A stretch of 64,000 nucleotides of DNA from an uncultured Eggerthella sp. (GTDB lineage: Bacteria; Actinomycetota; Coriobacteriia; Coriobacteriales; Eggerthellaceae), in contig USDX01000002.1 of assembly GCA_900553605.1 (NCBI GenBank), forward strand, positions 62,001 to 126,000, written 5' to 3'. Positions within the stretch are counted from its first letter, which is position 1. Every line of letters begins with the position of its first letter. This document shows, in pieces, positions 16,975 through 24,376 of this stretch. Made by a program: the position numbers and the translations under genes. Under the pieces are notes generated by a model, which saw nothing but the letters and a program-made list of their open reading frames with translations, was not told where the DNA came from and made no database searches.

Positions 16975-18127
16975 GAAGGTTACGTATTCCCGCAAGTCCA
17001 CGCATGCGGCTCGCGCTGCTCATGCGAGGGGCGAAAAGGAATTCCGTACATACGACACTTCGGCGATTCGCCCGAAAAAGTCGAAAGCGCCGCTCATAGC
17101 CTTAATCGCCGCTGTTGCGGTCGTGGTTGTTATTATCGTAGCGCTCTTCGTGAACACCAGCTGTGCAGAAGCCGCTAACGATCATCTGGCTCCCGATGGA
17201 CAGCAGGTTACAGTACAGATTGCCGAAGGTTCTACTTTGCCCGTTATCGCAGACAACCTCTACGATGCGGGCCTTGTCATTCGTAAGGGAGGATTTACCG
17301 CCGTTGCCAATGCCAAGGGCGCTGCCTCTTCGCTCAAACCAGGCGTCTATTCTTTCGAGGGCGGTATGAGCAACGAAGATTTAGTGGATGCGCTTGTTGC
17401 CGGCCCCACTGCCAACATAACTAATTTGGTGGTTCCTGAAGGAGCCACACTCGATTCAATAGCTACCGCAGTGGAAAAGGCCTATAACGGTTCTATTACC
17501 GCAGACCAATTTAAAACCGCAGCTTCGGATGCTTTCAAGTACGCAAAGGAGTACACGTTCTTAACCGATGCCGGCAAGAACTCGCTCGAAGGATTCCTGT
17601 TCCCTAAAACGTATGAGCTGATTGTTAACGCATCTGCTGAAGACGTGGTGCGTCAGATGCTTGATCAATATCGCTCCGAGGTGACGTCTCTCGATTTCTC
17701 ATATCCGCGTAAGAAGGATATGTCCAACTATGATGCGTTGATTCTTGCTTCTATCGTAGAGAAGGAAGCTACCAACGACACGCGCACCAAGGTTGCTGCC
17801 GTTTTCTATAATCGCTTGGGCAATTCTGGCGATCCCTCATATGGAACGTTGGGCAGTGACGCTACCACAGCTTATGAGGTGGGCGACAATCTCGATACGT
17901 ACGACTGGTCAACAAAGAGTCCGTACAACACCCGTGCTACCAAGGGTTTGCCCCCTACGCCGATTTGCAGCCCGAGCATAGATTCGCTGCGTGCGGTTCT
18001 TTCGCCTGAACGCAATTTCGATGACTATTATTTCTTCTCGTTCTGGAGCAACGATCAAGGTGGGGTCGATTACTTCTTCGATAAAACTTACGAAGAGCAC
18101 CAGAAGACCATCGCCGATCATTCGTAG
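16964..18127 (+). CDS. mltG: Endolytic murein transglycosylase MltG
   Basis: This 387-residue inner-membrane enzyme cuts nascent peptidoglycan and helps set glycan length. It has a basic cytoplasmic N-terminus, one span at about 42-64 (APLIALIAAVAVVVVIIVAL), a LysM-like domain (VTVQIAEGSTLPVIADNLYD) and the YceG catalytic block. The active glutamate is in ASIVEKEATND near residue 268, followed by AAVFYNRL and SPYNTRATKGLPPTPICSPS. ATG 16964 has the SD AGGTGAGG; a GTG nine bases earlier is also possible. It overlaps ruvX by 11 bases. Confidence 0.92.
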   Translation: MSPRKVTYSRKSTHAARAAHARGEKEFRTYDTSAIRPKKSKAPLIALIAAVAVVVVIIVALFVNTSCAEAANDHLAPDGQQVTVQIAEGSTLPVIADNLYDAGLVIRKGGFTAVANAKGAASSLKPGVYSFEGGMSNEDLVDALVAGPTANITNLVVPEGATLDSIATAVEKAYNGSITADQFKTAASDAFKYAKEYTFLTDAGKNSLEGFLFPKTYELIVNASAEDVVRQMLDQYRSEVTSLDFSYPRKKDMSNYDALILASIVEKEATNDTRTKVAAVFYNRLGNSGDPSYGTLGSDATTAYEVGDNLDTYDWSTKSPYNTRATKGLPPTPICSPSIDSLRAVLSPERNFDDYYFFSFWSNDQGGVDYFFDKTYEEHQKTIADHS

Positions 18128-18144
18128 GCATTATTGAGGTAGCG

Positions 18145-18669
18145 ATGTCTCTTATCCAACCCGACCGCTATTTTTCGCGAACGAGTGCCATCAACGTTGA
18201 ATGGGATATCGTCGGCGAAGGCTTTACGCACGTGCTGCTTGATATCGATAACACCATTCTTTCTCGTGCCGATCATCAGGTGCCCGCTGATGTGCGTCAG
18301 TGGCTGGCGCGCGTTAGCGCTGCTGGCGTGAAGATGTGCTTTCTTTCGAATAATTTTCACGGTAATGTATTCGACCTTGCTCGCGAGCTTGATCTTCCTA
18401 TTGTGGCCAAGGCCCTCAAGCCTCTTCCTCACGGATTCGTCATGGCGCGCAATAAGATTGGGGGCACCCGCAAAAACACTTTGATGATCGGTGATCAGCT
18501 TTCGACCGATGTTATAGGGGCGCATCTTGCGGGCATGAAGGCGTATTTGGTATGCCCGTTGGTTGAAGAGGACCTTAAGCATACGATGTTCGTGCGTTCG
18601 ATTGAGCGTGCATTCATCTCTGACAAGGAGCCAGAGGGGGCCAGCGCATGCGAAACCTTACATTCCTAG
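18145..18669 (+). CDS. YqeG-family HAD IIIA-type phosphatase
   Basis: A 174-residue cytoplasmic hydrolase of the HAD superfamily, YqeG group. The nucleophile motif is LLDIDNTILSR (Asp-x-Asp), motif II is FLSNN, and the late acidic motif is MIGDQLSTDVIGAH. The physiological substrate is not known. In other bacteria yqeG often sits with aro and translation genes, as here. It follows mltG by 17 bases and overlaps the next gene by 22 bases, so all are likely co-transcribed. Confidence 0.88.
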   Translation: MSLIQPDRYFSRTSAINVEWDIVGEGFTHVLLDIDNTILSRADHQVPADVRQWLARVSAAGVKMCFLSNNFHGNVFDLARELDLPIVAKALKPLPHGFVMARNKIGGTRKNTLMIGDQLSTDVIGAHLAGMKAYLVCPLVEEDLKHTMFVRSIERAFISDKEPEGASACETLHS

Positions 18670-19475
18670 CTGCGCCTGCTGCAAAGCCCGCCGCTGGTTC
18701 ATTCCGTCGTTCCTTCATGGAAAAGACTGCTTCATGGAGTGTTGTAATCGAAGAGTGCCATACGCGTAGTGAAGCTGCGGCTCTGCTTTCAGCCAAGAAG
18801 AGCCATGCGTTCGTGGTCTCCGCCCAATTTCGTCGGGCGGTATTCGAGGCTGGTAAAGTTCAGGGTGCATCGGCGCGTTTGGCACAAGGTGCCGATATTC
18901 TCTATCGTGGCGGAAAGAACACGCTTGCGCTTAGCCAATATGCTCGTGTTGCTATCGACGAAATGGAGCGGCTCTTCCTTCCCTTGTACGGTGCGAAGGC
19001 TGTTGTTTTGGGGTCGGGCAGTTCGGCTCTTGACGTGGTCTACGAATGTGCGCGAGCAGGTGTGAGCGAGATCACCTTGCTGGGGGCGGAAAAAGAACGT
19101 ACGCGTAACAACCTGCTTGCCTTCTTGGAGGCGTTTGGCAAGGAACGAACCCAGATCATCGATACTGAGCAGAAGCGCGTTGGCCACCTTTCTGCAACTC
19201 GTGCCTACGACAACGCCTCGTTCCTCTTTGGAACTGTTGCGGCAGCTTCTCGAATTGCTGCAGCTGATCTTGTTTTCTGCACCGAAGATTTTAGTCAGGT
19301 TGGTATTGCCTTCGAGCCTGGTCATATCGTGTGCGACCTTTGTGGTGAAAGTGCCTGCTATAACGATGCGGCAACTGCCGCTGGTTGTGATTATTTGGCA
19401 ACGTCATCGGTTATGGCGGTGTGGGGCGCGGAATGCGCAGAGCTGCTCGTAGAATTCGGTCGTGCCGAGCTGTAA
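18648..19475 (+). CDS. Shikimate-dehydrogenase-like Rossmann protein
   Basis: A 275-residue protein with a nucleotide-binding Rossmann core VVLGSGSSALDVVYECARAG starting near residue 119. Upstream, GGKNTLALSQYARVAIDEM resembles the GxNTDxxG region of shikimate dehydrogenase. The usual substrate motif NVTxPxK and the AVNT block are not evident. Its position directly before aroC-aroK-aroB suggests it supplies or replaces AroE in the chorismate pathway. The SD AGAGGGGGCC precedes the ATG. The function is inferred mainly from the fold and the neighbours, so a distinct dehydrogenase remains possible. Confidence 0.5.
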   Translation: MRNLTFLAAPAAKPAAGSFRRSFMEKTASWSVVIEECHTRSEAAALLSAKKSHAFVVSAQFRRAVFEAGKVQGASARLAQGADILYRGGKNTLALSQYARVAIDEMERLFLPLYGAKAVVLGSGSSALDVVYECARAGVSEITLLGAEKERTRNNLLAFLEAFGKERTQIIDTEQKRVGHLSATRAYDNASFLFGTVAAASRIAAADLVFCTEDFSQVGIAFEPGHIVCDLCGESACYNDAATAAGCDYLATSSVMAVWGAECAELLVEFGRAEL

Positions 19476-19570
19476 CACGTTCGAAACCTTAAGCACTTTA
19501 TTTCGATGGAGTAACGGCGGTTTTGCTAAAATCATGTTTGATTTATCTAACATCGAATAAGGAATGCAGC

Positions 19571-20743
19571 ATGGAATACATAACAGCAGGTGAAAGCCAC
19601 GGCCCTGTTCTCACGGCCATAGTTTCGGGCGTTCCTGCGGGATTGACCATCTCTGAAAAGGCTATTAACTCCGATCTTGCTCGCAGGCAGAGCGGTTATG
19701 GCCGCGGCGGTAGGCAGGCAATCGAAAAGGATAAGGTTTCGGTTACCTCCGGTGTTCGTTTTGGCCACACTATTGGGTCGCCGGTAACGTTGTCTGTTGC
19801 GAATCGCGATTGGTTGAATTGGACCGAGCGTATGTCCGTGTTTGGCGAGCCGCCCCAAGATCTGGTTCGTGAGGTAACCCCTCGTCCTGGACATGCCGAT
19901 TTGCTGGGCGTTTTAAAGAACGACATGGATGATTGCCGCAATATCCTCGAGCGTTCCAGTGCCCGCGAAACCACTATGCGTGTTGCCGCTGCCGGCATTG
20001 CGCGTGAGTTTCTGGCTGAACTCGGTGTTGAGATCTATTCCTATGTTGTGTCTATCGGCGATGAAGTCATGGAGGAAGAAGACCCCATGGCCGCTGCTAC
20101 CGCTTACACTCCGCTCGACATCGAGATGAGTGAGGTTCGTTGCCCCAGCACCGAAGCTTCTGAGCGCATGATGGATGCTATCGACAAGGCTAAGGAGGCG
20201 GGAGACACCTTGGGTGGTGTGTTCCGTGTTGTGGTAACCGGTCTTCTCCCTGCTGTTGGTGGATATGAAACGCCAACCGATCGCCTTACCTCAAAGCTTG
20301 GTGGCGCATTGTTCTCCATTCCCGCCATCAAGGGCGTCGAATTCGGTATCGGCTTTGAGACTACGCGCCGCCCGGGCAGTCAGGTACACGACGAGATCCT
20401 TCTCGACGAAGCGGAAGGGTTTGTACGTGCATCTAACAATGCAGGTGGCCTGGAGGGCGGAATGACCACCGGTATGCCGTTGGTGGTTACGGTGGGGATG
20501 AAACCAATCGCTACGCTTACCACGCCCCTCAATACCGTGAACCTCGATACGCTTGAAGTGGCTGAAGCGTCGAAGGAACGTAGCGATACGTGTGCTGTTC
20601 CAGCTGCTGCTGTTGTTGCAGAATCCGAGGTGGCAATCGTGCTTGCCGATGCTTACCTGAAGAAGTTCGGCTGTGACAATATGACCGATATCAAACAGAA
20701 CATCGCTTCGTACAAAGAGCGTATTAAAACGATGTCCCGTTAA
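19571..20743 (+). CDS. aroC: Chorismate synthase
   Basis: The last enzyme of the shikimate pathway converts EPSP to chorismate with reduced FMN. It has 390 residues. Signatures are GESHGPVLTAIVSGVPAGL at the N-terminus, GYGRGGRQAIEKDKV, RSSARETTMRVAAAGIAREF and GGLEGGMTTGMPLVV. ATG 19571 is preceded by AAGGA; the open frame starts earlier at 19523 but the family begins MEYITAGESHGP. It heads an aroC-aroK-aroB series with close spacing. Confidence 0.96.
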   Translation: MEYITAGESHGPVLTAIVSGVPAGLTISEKAINSDLARRQSGYGRGGRQAIEKDKVSVTSGVRFGHTIGSPVTLSVANRDWLNWTERMSVFGEPPQDLVREVTPRPGHADLLGVLKNDMDDCRNILERSSARETTMRVAAAGIAREFLAELGVEIYSYVVSIGDEVMEEEDPMAAATAYTPLDIEMSEVRCPSTEASERMMDAIDKAKEAGDTLGGVFRVVVTGLLPAVGGYETPTDRLTSKLGGALFSIPAIKGVEFGIGFETTRRPGSQVHDEILLDEAEGFVRASNNAGGLEGGMTTGMPLVVTVGMKPIATLTTPLNTVNLDTLEVAEASKERSDTCAVPAAAVVAESEVAIVLADAYLKKFGCDNMTDIKQNIASYKERIKTMSR

Positions 20744-20772
20744 AACGCCACGAATTACGAGGAGCTTATTTC

Positions 20773-21339
20773 ATGACCACAAACCACCCTACGCATGCAG
20801 GCAAGTTCTATCTCACCAAGCCGGTGTTCTTCATCGGCTTCATGGGAGCGGGTAAGACCAGTATTTCTCAGCAGATCGCAGTAACGTGTGGCGTTGCATC
20901 CATCGATGCCGATGAATATCTTGAGCTTCGCGAAGACCGTATCGTTGCCGACATCTTTGCTGAAGATGGCGAAGAGGCATTCCGCGATATCGAAACTGAT
21001 GTTTTGCGCGACCTGGCAAAGCGTTCCCCGCGTCTTATTGGGTGCGGCGGCGGTGTTGTTACCAAGCGTCCCGTTAACGCCCAGATCATGAAAGAGGCGG
21101 GCTATGTGGTGTACCTGAAGGTTTCCGCTGACGGAGCCGCTGCCCGTATCCCCAACACCGATTCCCGCCCTATGTTTAAGAACCTTGAGACCGCCCGCAA
21201 AACCATTGTCGAACGAGAGCCTCAGTATGAAGCCGCCGCCGATGTTTCTGTGGACACTGAAGGCCGCACTATTCGTGAAGTTGCAGACGAGGTAGTTGAG
21301 CTTCTGCTTGATGCCGGTGTGCTGGTGAAGAGGGATTAG
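20773..21339 (+). CDS. aroK: Shikimate kinase
   Basis: A 188-residue P-loop kinase that makes shikimate-3-phosphate from shikimate and ATP. Walker A is GFMGAGKTS. The substrate-binding Asp-Ala-Asp (IDADEYLE), the FRDIE motif, the GCGGGVV loop and the lid arginine in NTDSRPMF are all present. There is an N-terminal extension of about 15 residues. The SD GAGGAG lies before the ATG. It sits 29 bases after aroC and 3 bases before aroB. Confidence 0.95.
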   Translation: MTTNHPTHAGKFYLTKPVFFIGFMGAGKTSISQQIAVTCGVASIDADEYLELREDRIVADIFAEDGEEAFRDIETDVLRDLAKRSPRLIGCGGGVVTKRPVNAQIMKEAGYVVYLKVSADGAAARIPNTDSRPMFKNLETARKTIVEREPQYEAAADVSVDTEGRTIREVADEVVELLLDAGVLVKRD

Positions 21340-21342
21340 TTC

Positions 21343-22440
21343 ATGGCGCGCATTGTTGTGGAAATACCCGGTGAACGTGCCTATGATGTGGTTGTTTCGG
21401 CGGGACAGATCGATCGACTCGGCGCCGAGATGCGTGCCTTCGATACCAACCAGAAAGCACTTATTGTCACCGACACAGAAGTAGCTGCGCGCTACCTTGA
21501 TCCCGCTAAAGCGTCCTTGAAGCAGGTTGGTTATCAGGTTTCCGTTATCACGGTGCCGGCGGGGGAGTCGGCTAAATCGGTTGAGTGTGCTTCCGAGATT
21601 TGGCATGCCATGGTTGAATGCGGCTTGAATCGCGATTCTGTGGTAGTTGCTTTGGGCGGCGGCGTTGTGGGCGATTTGGCTGGTTTTACTGGTTCTACGT
21701 TCATGCGCGGTCTGCGCATTGTCCAGGTTCCTACCACCTTGCTTTCCATGGTTGATTCTTCTGTGGGCGGAAAAACGGCCATCAACCTCGAGTCGGGCAA
21801 GAATTTGGTAGGTACCTTTTGCCAGCCGTCGTTGGTTTGCGCCGATGTCGCCACGCTTGCCACGCTTCCCGAAAGGGAATGGGCTTGTGGGTGCGGTGAA
21901 ATAGCCAAGTCTGCCGTTATTGATTCAGAGGATTTCTTCTTTTGGCTGTACGGCCATACCGACCAACTGGCTGCCCGCGAACCGGAAACGGTCAAGGAAG
22001 CGGTGCAGCGTTGCATCGTGTTCAAAGCGTCGGTGGTAGCGCGCGATCAGGAGGAAACCAAAAGTGTGCGTGAGTGCCTTAACTATGGGCACACGCTTGC
22101 TCATGCCATTGAAACAGAGGCGGGCTACGGTGTGTATTCCCATGGTCATGCCGTTGCGCAGGGCATGCGCTTTGCCTCCCGATTGGCAGTAGCGCATCTG
22201 GGGGCATCGATGGAATTCGTGCAGACTCAGGATGCCTTGCTTGATGCCCTTGGCTTGCCCGAGCTTCGGTTGAAGGCCGAGCCCGAACGCCTCCTTCATC
22301 TTATGAAGGGCGACAAGAAGGTGCGCTCCGGTAAGCTTCGCTTTGTGCTTCCGCGCGCTTGTGGCGAATGGGAAGTCTGCGAACTCGAAGATGAGTTCGT
22401 GCTGGAATACCTTCAGGCTTGGCAGCGAAGCCTCTCGTAG
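21343..22440 (+). CDS. aroB: 3-dehydroquinate synthase
   Basis: The 365-residue NAD- and metal-dependent second enzyme of the shikimate pathway. Signatures are VVALGGGVVGDLAGFTGSTF, QVPTTLLSMVDSSVGGKTAIN, the metal ligands in CGEIAKSAV, and CLNYGHTLAHAIE with a second histidine at YSHGHAVAQGM. It starts three bases after aroK, so translation is probably coupled. A strong terminator ends the aro unit eight bases after the stop. Confidence 0.96.
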   Translation: MARIVVEIPGERAYDVVVSAGQIDRLGAEMRAFDTNQKALIVTDTEVAARYLDPAKASLKQVGYQVSVITVPAGESAKSVECASEIWHAMVECGLNRDSVVVALGGGVVGDLAGFTGSTFMRGLRIVQVPTTLLSMVDSSVGGKTAINLESGKNLVGTFCQPSLVCADVATLATLPEREWACGCGEIAKSAVIDSEDFFFWLYGHTDQLAAREPETVKEAVQRCIVFKASVVARDQEETKSVRECLNYGHTLAHAIETEAGYGVYSHGHAVAQGMRFASRLAVAHLGASMEFVQTQDALLDALGLPELRLKAEPERLLHLMKGDKKVRSGKLRFVLPRACGEWEVCELEDEFVLEYLQAWQRSLS

Positions 22441-22447
22441 ATTATCG

Positions 22448-22474
22448 GCAGGGCCTTGGGCCCTGCTCTTTTTA
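22448..22474 (+). terminator. Intrinsic terminator of the aro operon
   Basis: GCAGGGCC (22448-22455), loop TTG, GGCCCTGC (22459-22466), followed by TCTTTTTATT. Perfect 8-bp GC-rich stem. Confidence 0.9.
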
Positions 22475-22517
22475 TTGTTCCCATGCATTTCGAGCCAACG
22501 TGACAAAGGAGAACGAA

Positions 22518-23627
22518 ATGGCACATAATCCCGAACGTCTTTCCCGCCTTCGCGCCGTAATGAGCGAACAGGGGATAGACGTGCTCTACATCCGTGGGCT
22601 CTCGAACGTCTCATGGGCTACGGGCTTTGAGCGTGTTTTCGACGATGAGCCGGCCCACGCCCTTGTCGTCTCTGCTTGCAACTGTGTGCTGCATACGGAT
22701 TCCCGTTACTTTGATGCAATGGAGTCTGCTGCTGCCGATACCGATATTGAAGTGGACAATAGCCGGATGGCTCATAGCGCCGTACTTGCCAAGGTGGCAG
22801 ATGGTGTCGATCGCGATAGCGTTCGTATTGGCATCGAGGATTCGATGCCTTTGGCGGAATATCGCGCCTTGCAGCGTACGTTTGAGGGCAGGGCAGTCGA
22901 TTTGGTGGAGCTTTCTGGCTTTGTGGAAGAGCTTCGTCAAGTTAAAGATAAATCCGAGATAACGGCAATGCGAAAGGCGCAAAGCATCACTGATGCGGCT
23001 TTCGCCAAAATCATTGCGTTCATGAAGCCCGGCATGACTGAGCGCGAGGTTCAATTGCAGTTGGATCGCTACATGTTTGAAGGGGGAGCTGAGGGGCTGG
23101 CGTTTGGCACCATTGTGGCAACGGGCGCCCATGCTGCATCCCCTCATGCGATTCCTGGCGAAACGAAACTGGCATTTGGCGATGCTGTGGTGATGGATTT
23201 CGGCGCGCGCTATGCGGGATATTGTTCGGACATGACTCGTACGGTGTTTGTGGGGGAGCCGAGTGATGAAGTCCGCCGCGCCTATGGGGCCATCCGCCGT
23301 GCCAACGAGGAATGCGAGGCTATGCTGCGCGTTGGGCTTTCCGGTGCCGAAGTCCATCAACATGCTGAAGCAATTCTGGAAGAAGAGGGCTTCGGTGGCG
23401 CTATGGGCCATTCTCTTGGCCACAGTGTGGGAATCGATATCCATGAGGCGCCCAACCTTTCGCCCAGGAACCCGAAAGCGCTTTGCGCGGGCAATGTTGT
23501 TACGGTTGAGCCAGGGATTTATCTAACGGGCAAATTCGGTATGCGCCTAGAGGATTATGGCGTAGTTCGCGACACTTCGTATGAGGTGTTTACGCAAAGT
23601 ACCCATGAGATGATTATTATCTCGTAG
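22518..23627 (+). CDS. Xaa-Pro aminopeptidase (M24 family)
   Basis: This 369-residue two-metal peptidase removes N-terminal residues before proline. The N-terminal creatinase-like domain is followed by the pita-bread catalytic domain, with the metal ligands in VVMDFGARYAGYCSDMTRT (two Asp), the His in GHSLGHSVGIDIHEAP, and Glu residues in VTVEPGIYL and RLEDYGVV. ATG 22518 has the SD AAAGGAG. The order pepP-efp is common in bacteria. Confidence 0.93.
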   Translation: MAHNPERLSRLRAVMSEQGIDVLYIRGLSNVSWATGFERVFDDEPAHALVVSACNCVLHTDSRYFDAMESAAADTDIEVDNSRMAHSAVLAKVADGVDRDSVRIGIEDSMPLAEYRALQRTFEGRAVDLVELSGFVEELRQVKDKSEITAMRKAQSITDAAFAKIIAFMKPGMTEREVQLQLDRYMFEGGAEGLAFGTIVATGAHAASPHAIPGETKLAFGDAVVMDFGARYAGYCSDMTRTVFVGEPSDEVRRAYGAIRRANEECEAMLRVGLSGAEVHQHAEAILEEEGFGGAMGHSLGHSVGIDIHEAPNLSPRNPKALCAGNVVTVEPGIYLTGKFGMRLEDYGVVRDTSYEVFTQSTHEMIIIS

Positions 23628-23636
23628 CATTCTGGG

Positions 23637-23642
23637 TATAAT
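23637..23642 (+). promoter_or_regulatory. -10 element for efp
   Basis: Consensus TATAAT ten bases after the pepP stop and 45 bases before the efp start codon. The -35 at the right distance (TTATTA) is poor, so efp may be read both from here and from upstream. Confidence 0.45.
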
Positions 23643-23686
23643 GTTTAGGTTATTTTTGCAATGGTTCATTTTTGAAGGAGCATAAC

Positions 23687-24247
23687 GTGGCAATCTCTAC
23701 CGCCGATTTTCGTAATGGCATGTGCATCGAGTACAACAACAAGCTCTGCACGATCGTTGAATTCCAGCATGTTAAGCCTGGCAAGGGCGGTGCATTCGTT
23801 CGCACCAAGCTCCGCGACATCAAAACTGGTCGCGTAGTTGACTACACCTTCAACGCTGGCACCAAGTTCGACTCCGTTCGTCTTGAAACCAAGAAGATGC
23901 AGTTCCTCTATAGCGACGGCACCGATTTCAACTTCATGGATATGTCTTCCTTCGAGCAGCTCTCCATTCCTGCTGAAACCGTAGGCTCTGCAGCAAACTG
24001 GCTGAAGGAAAACGACGAGGCAACCCTCATGTACGCTGGCGACGAACTCATCAGCATCGAGCCTCCCATGTTCGTTGAGCTTGAGGTTACCGAAACCGAG
24101 CCTGGCTTCAAGGGCGACACTGCTACCAACACCACCAAGCCTGCAACGCTCGAAACCGGCGTAACCATTCAGGTTCCCACCTTTGTTGAGATCGGCGACG
24201 TTCTCCAGATCGACAGCCGTGACGGCCGCTTTGTTAAGCGCGTCTAG
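23687..24247 (+). CDS. efp: Elongation factor P
   Basis: A 186-residue translation factor that relieves ribosome stalling at polyproline. The KOW-like N-terminal domain carries the tip loop KPGKGGAFVRTKL, where the lysine sits at the position modified in many bacteria. The OB-fold domains end IGDVLQIDSRDGRFVKRV. The start is GTG 23687 with the SD AAGGAG. No modification enzyme (earP or epmA) is visible nearby. Full length. Confidence 0.96.
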   Translation: MAISTADFRNGMCIEYNNKLCTIVEFQHVKPGKGGAFVRTKLRDIKTGRVVDYTFNAGTKFDSVRLETKKMQFLYSDGTDFNFMDMSSFEQLSIPAETVGSAANWLKENDEATLMYAGDELISIEPPMFVELEVTETEPGFKGDTATNTTKPATLETGVTIQVPTFVEIGDVLQIDSRDGRFVKRV

Positions 24248-24282
24248 TTCTATGTGTCTTAACTGAAAACTCTACTGGCAAC

Positions 24283-24310
24283 GGGGCGCTACGGCGCCTC
24301 GTGCTTTATA
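24283..24310 (+). terminator. Weak terminator after efp
   Basis: GGGGCGC (24283-24289), loop TACG, GCGCCTC (24294-24300), then GTGCTTTATA. One G-T pair and a poor U tract make this uncertain. Confidence 0.35.
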
Positions 24311-24376
24311 CTTAATTTTCGTTTTTAACGTGCGTATAGTGCGCGCAACGCGTTTCGAAGAGGAGGTGCGAAACAC

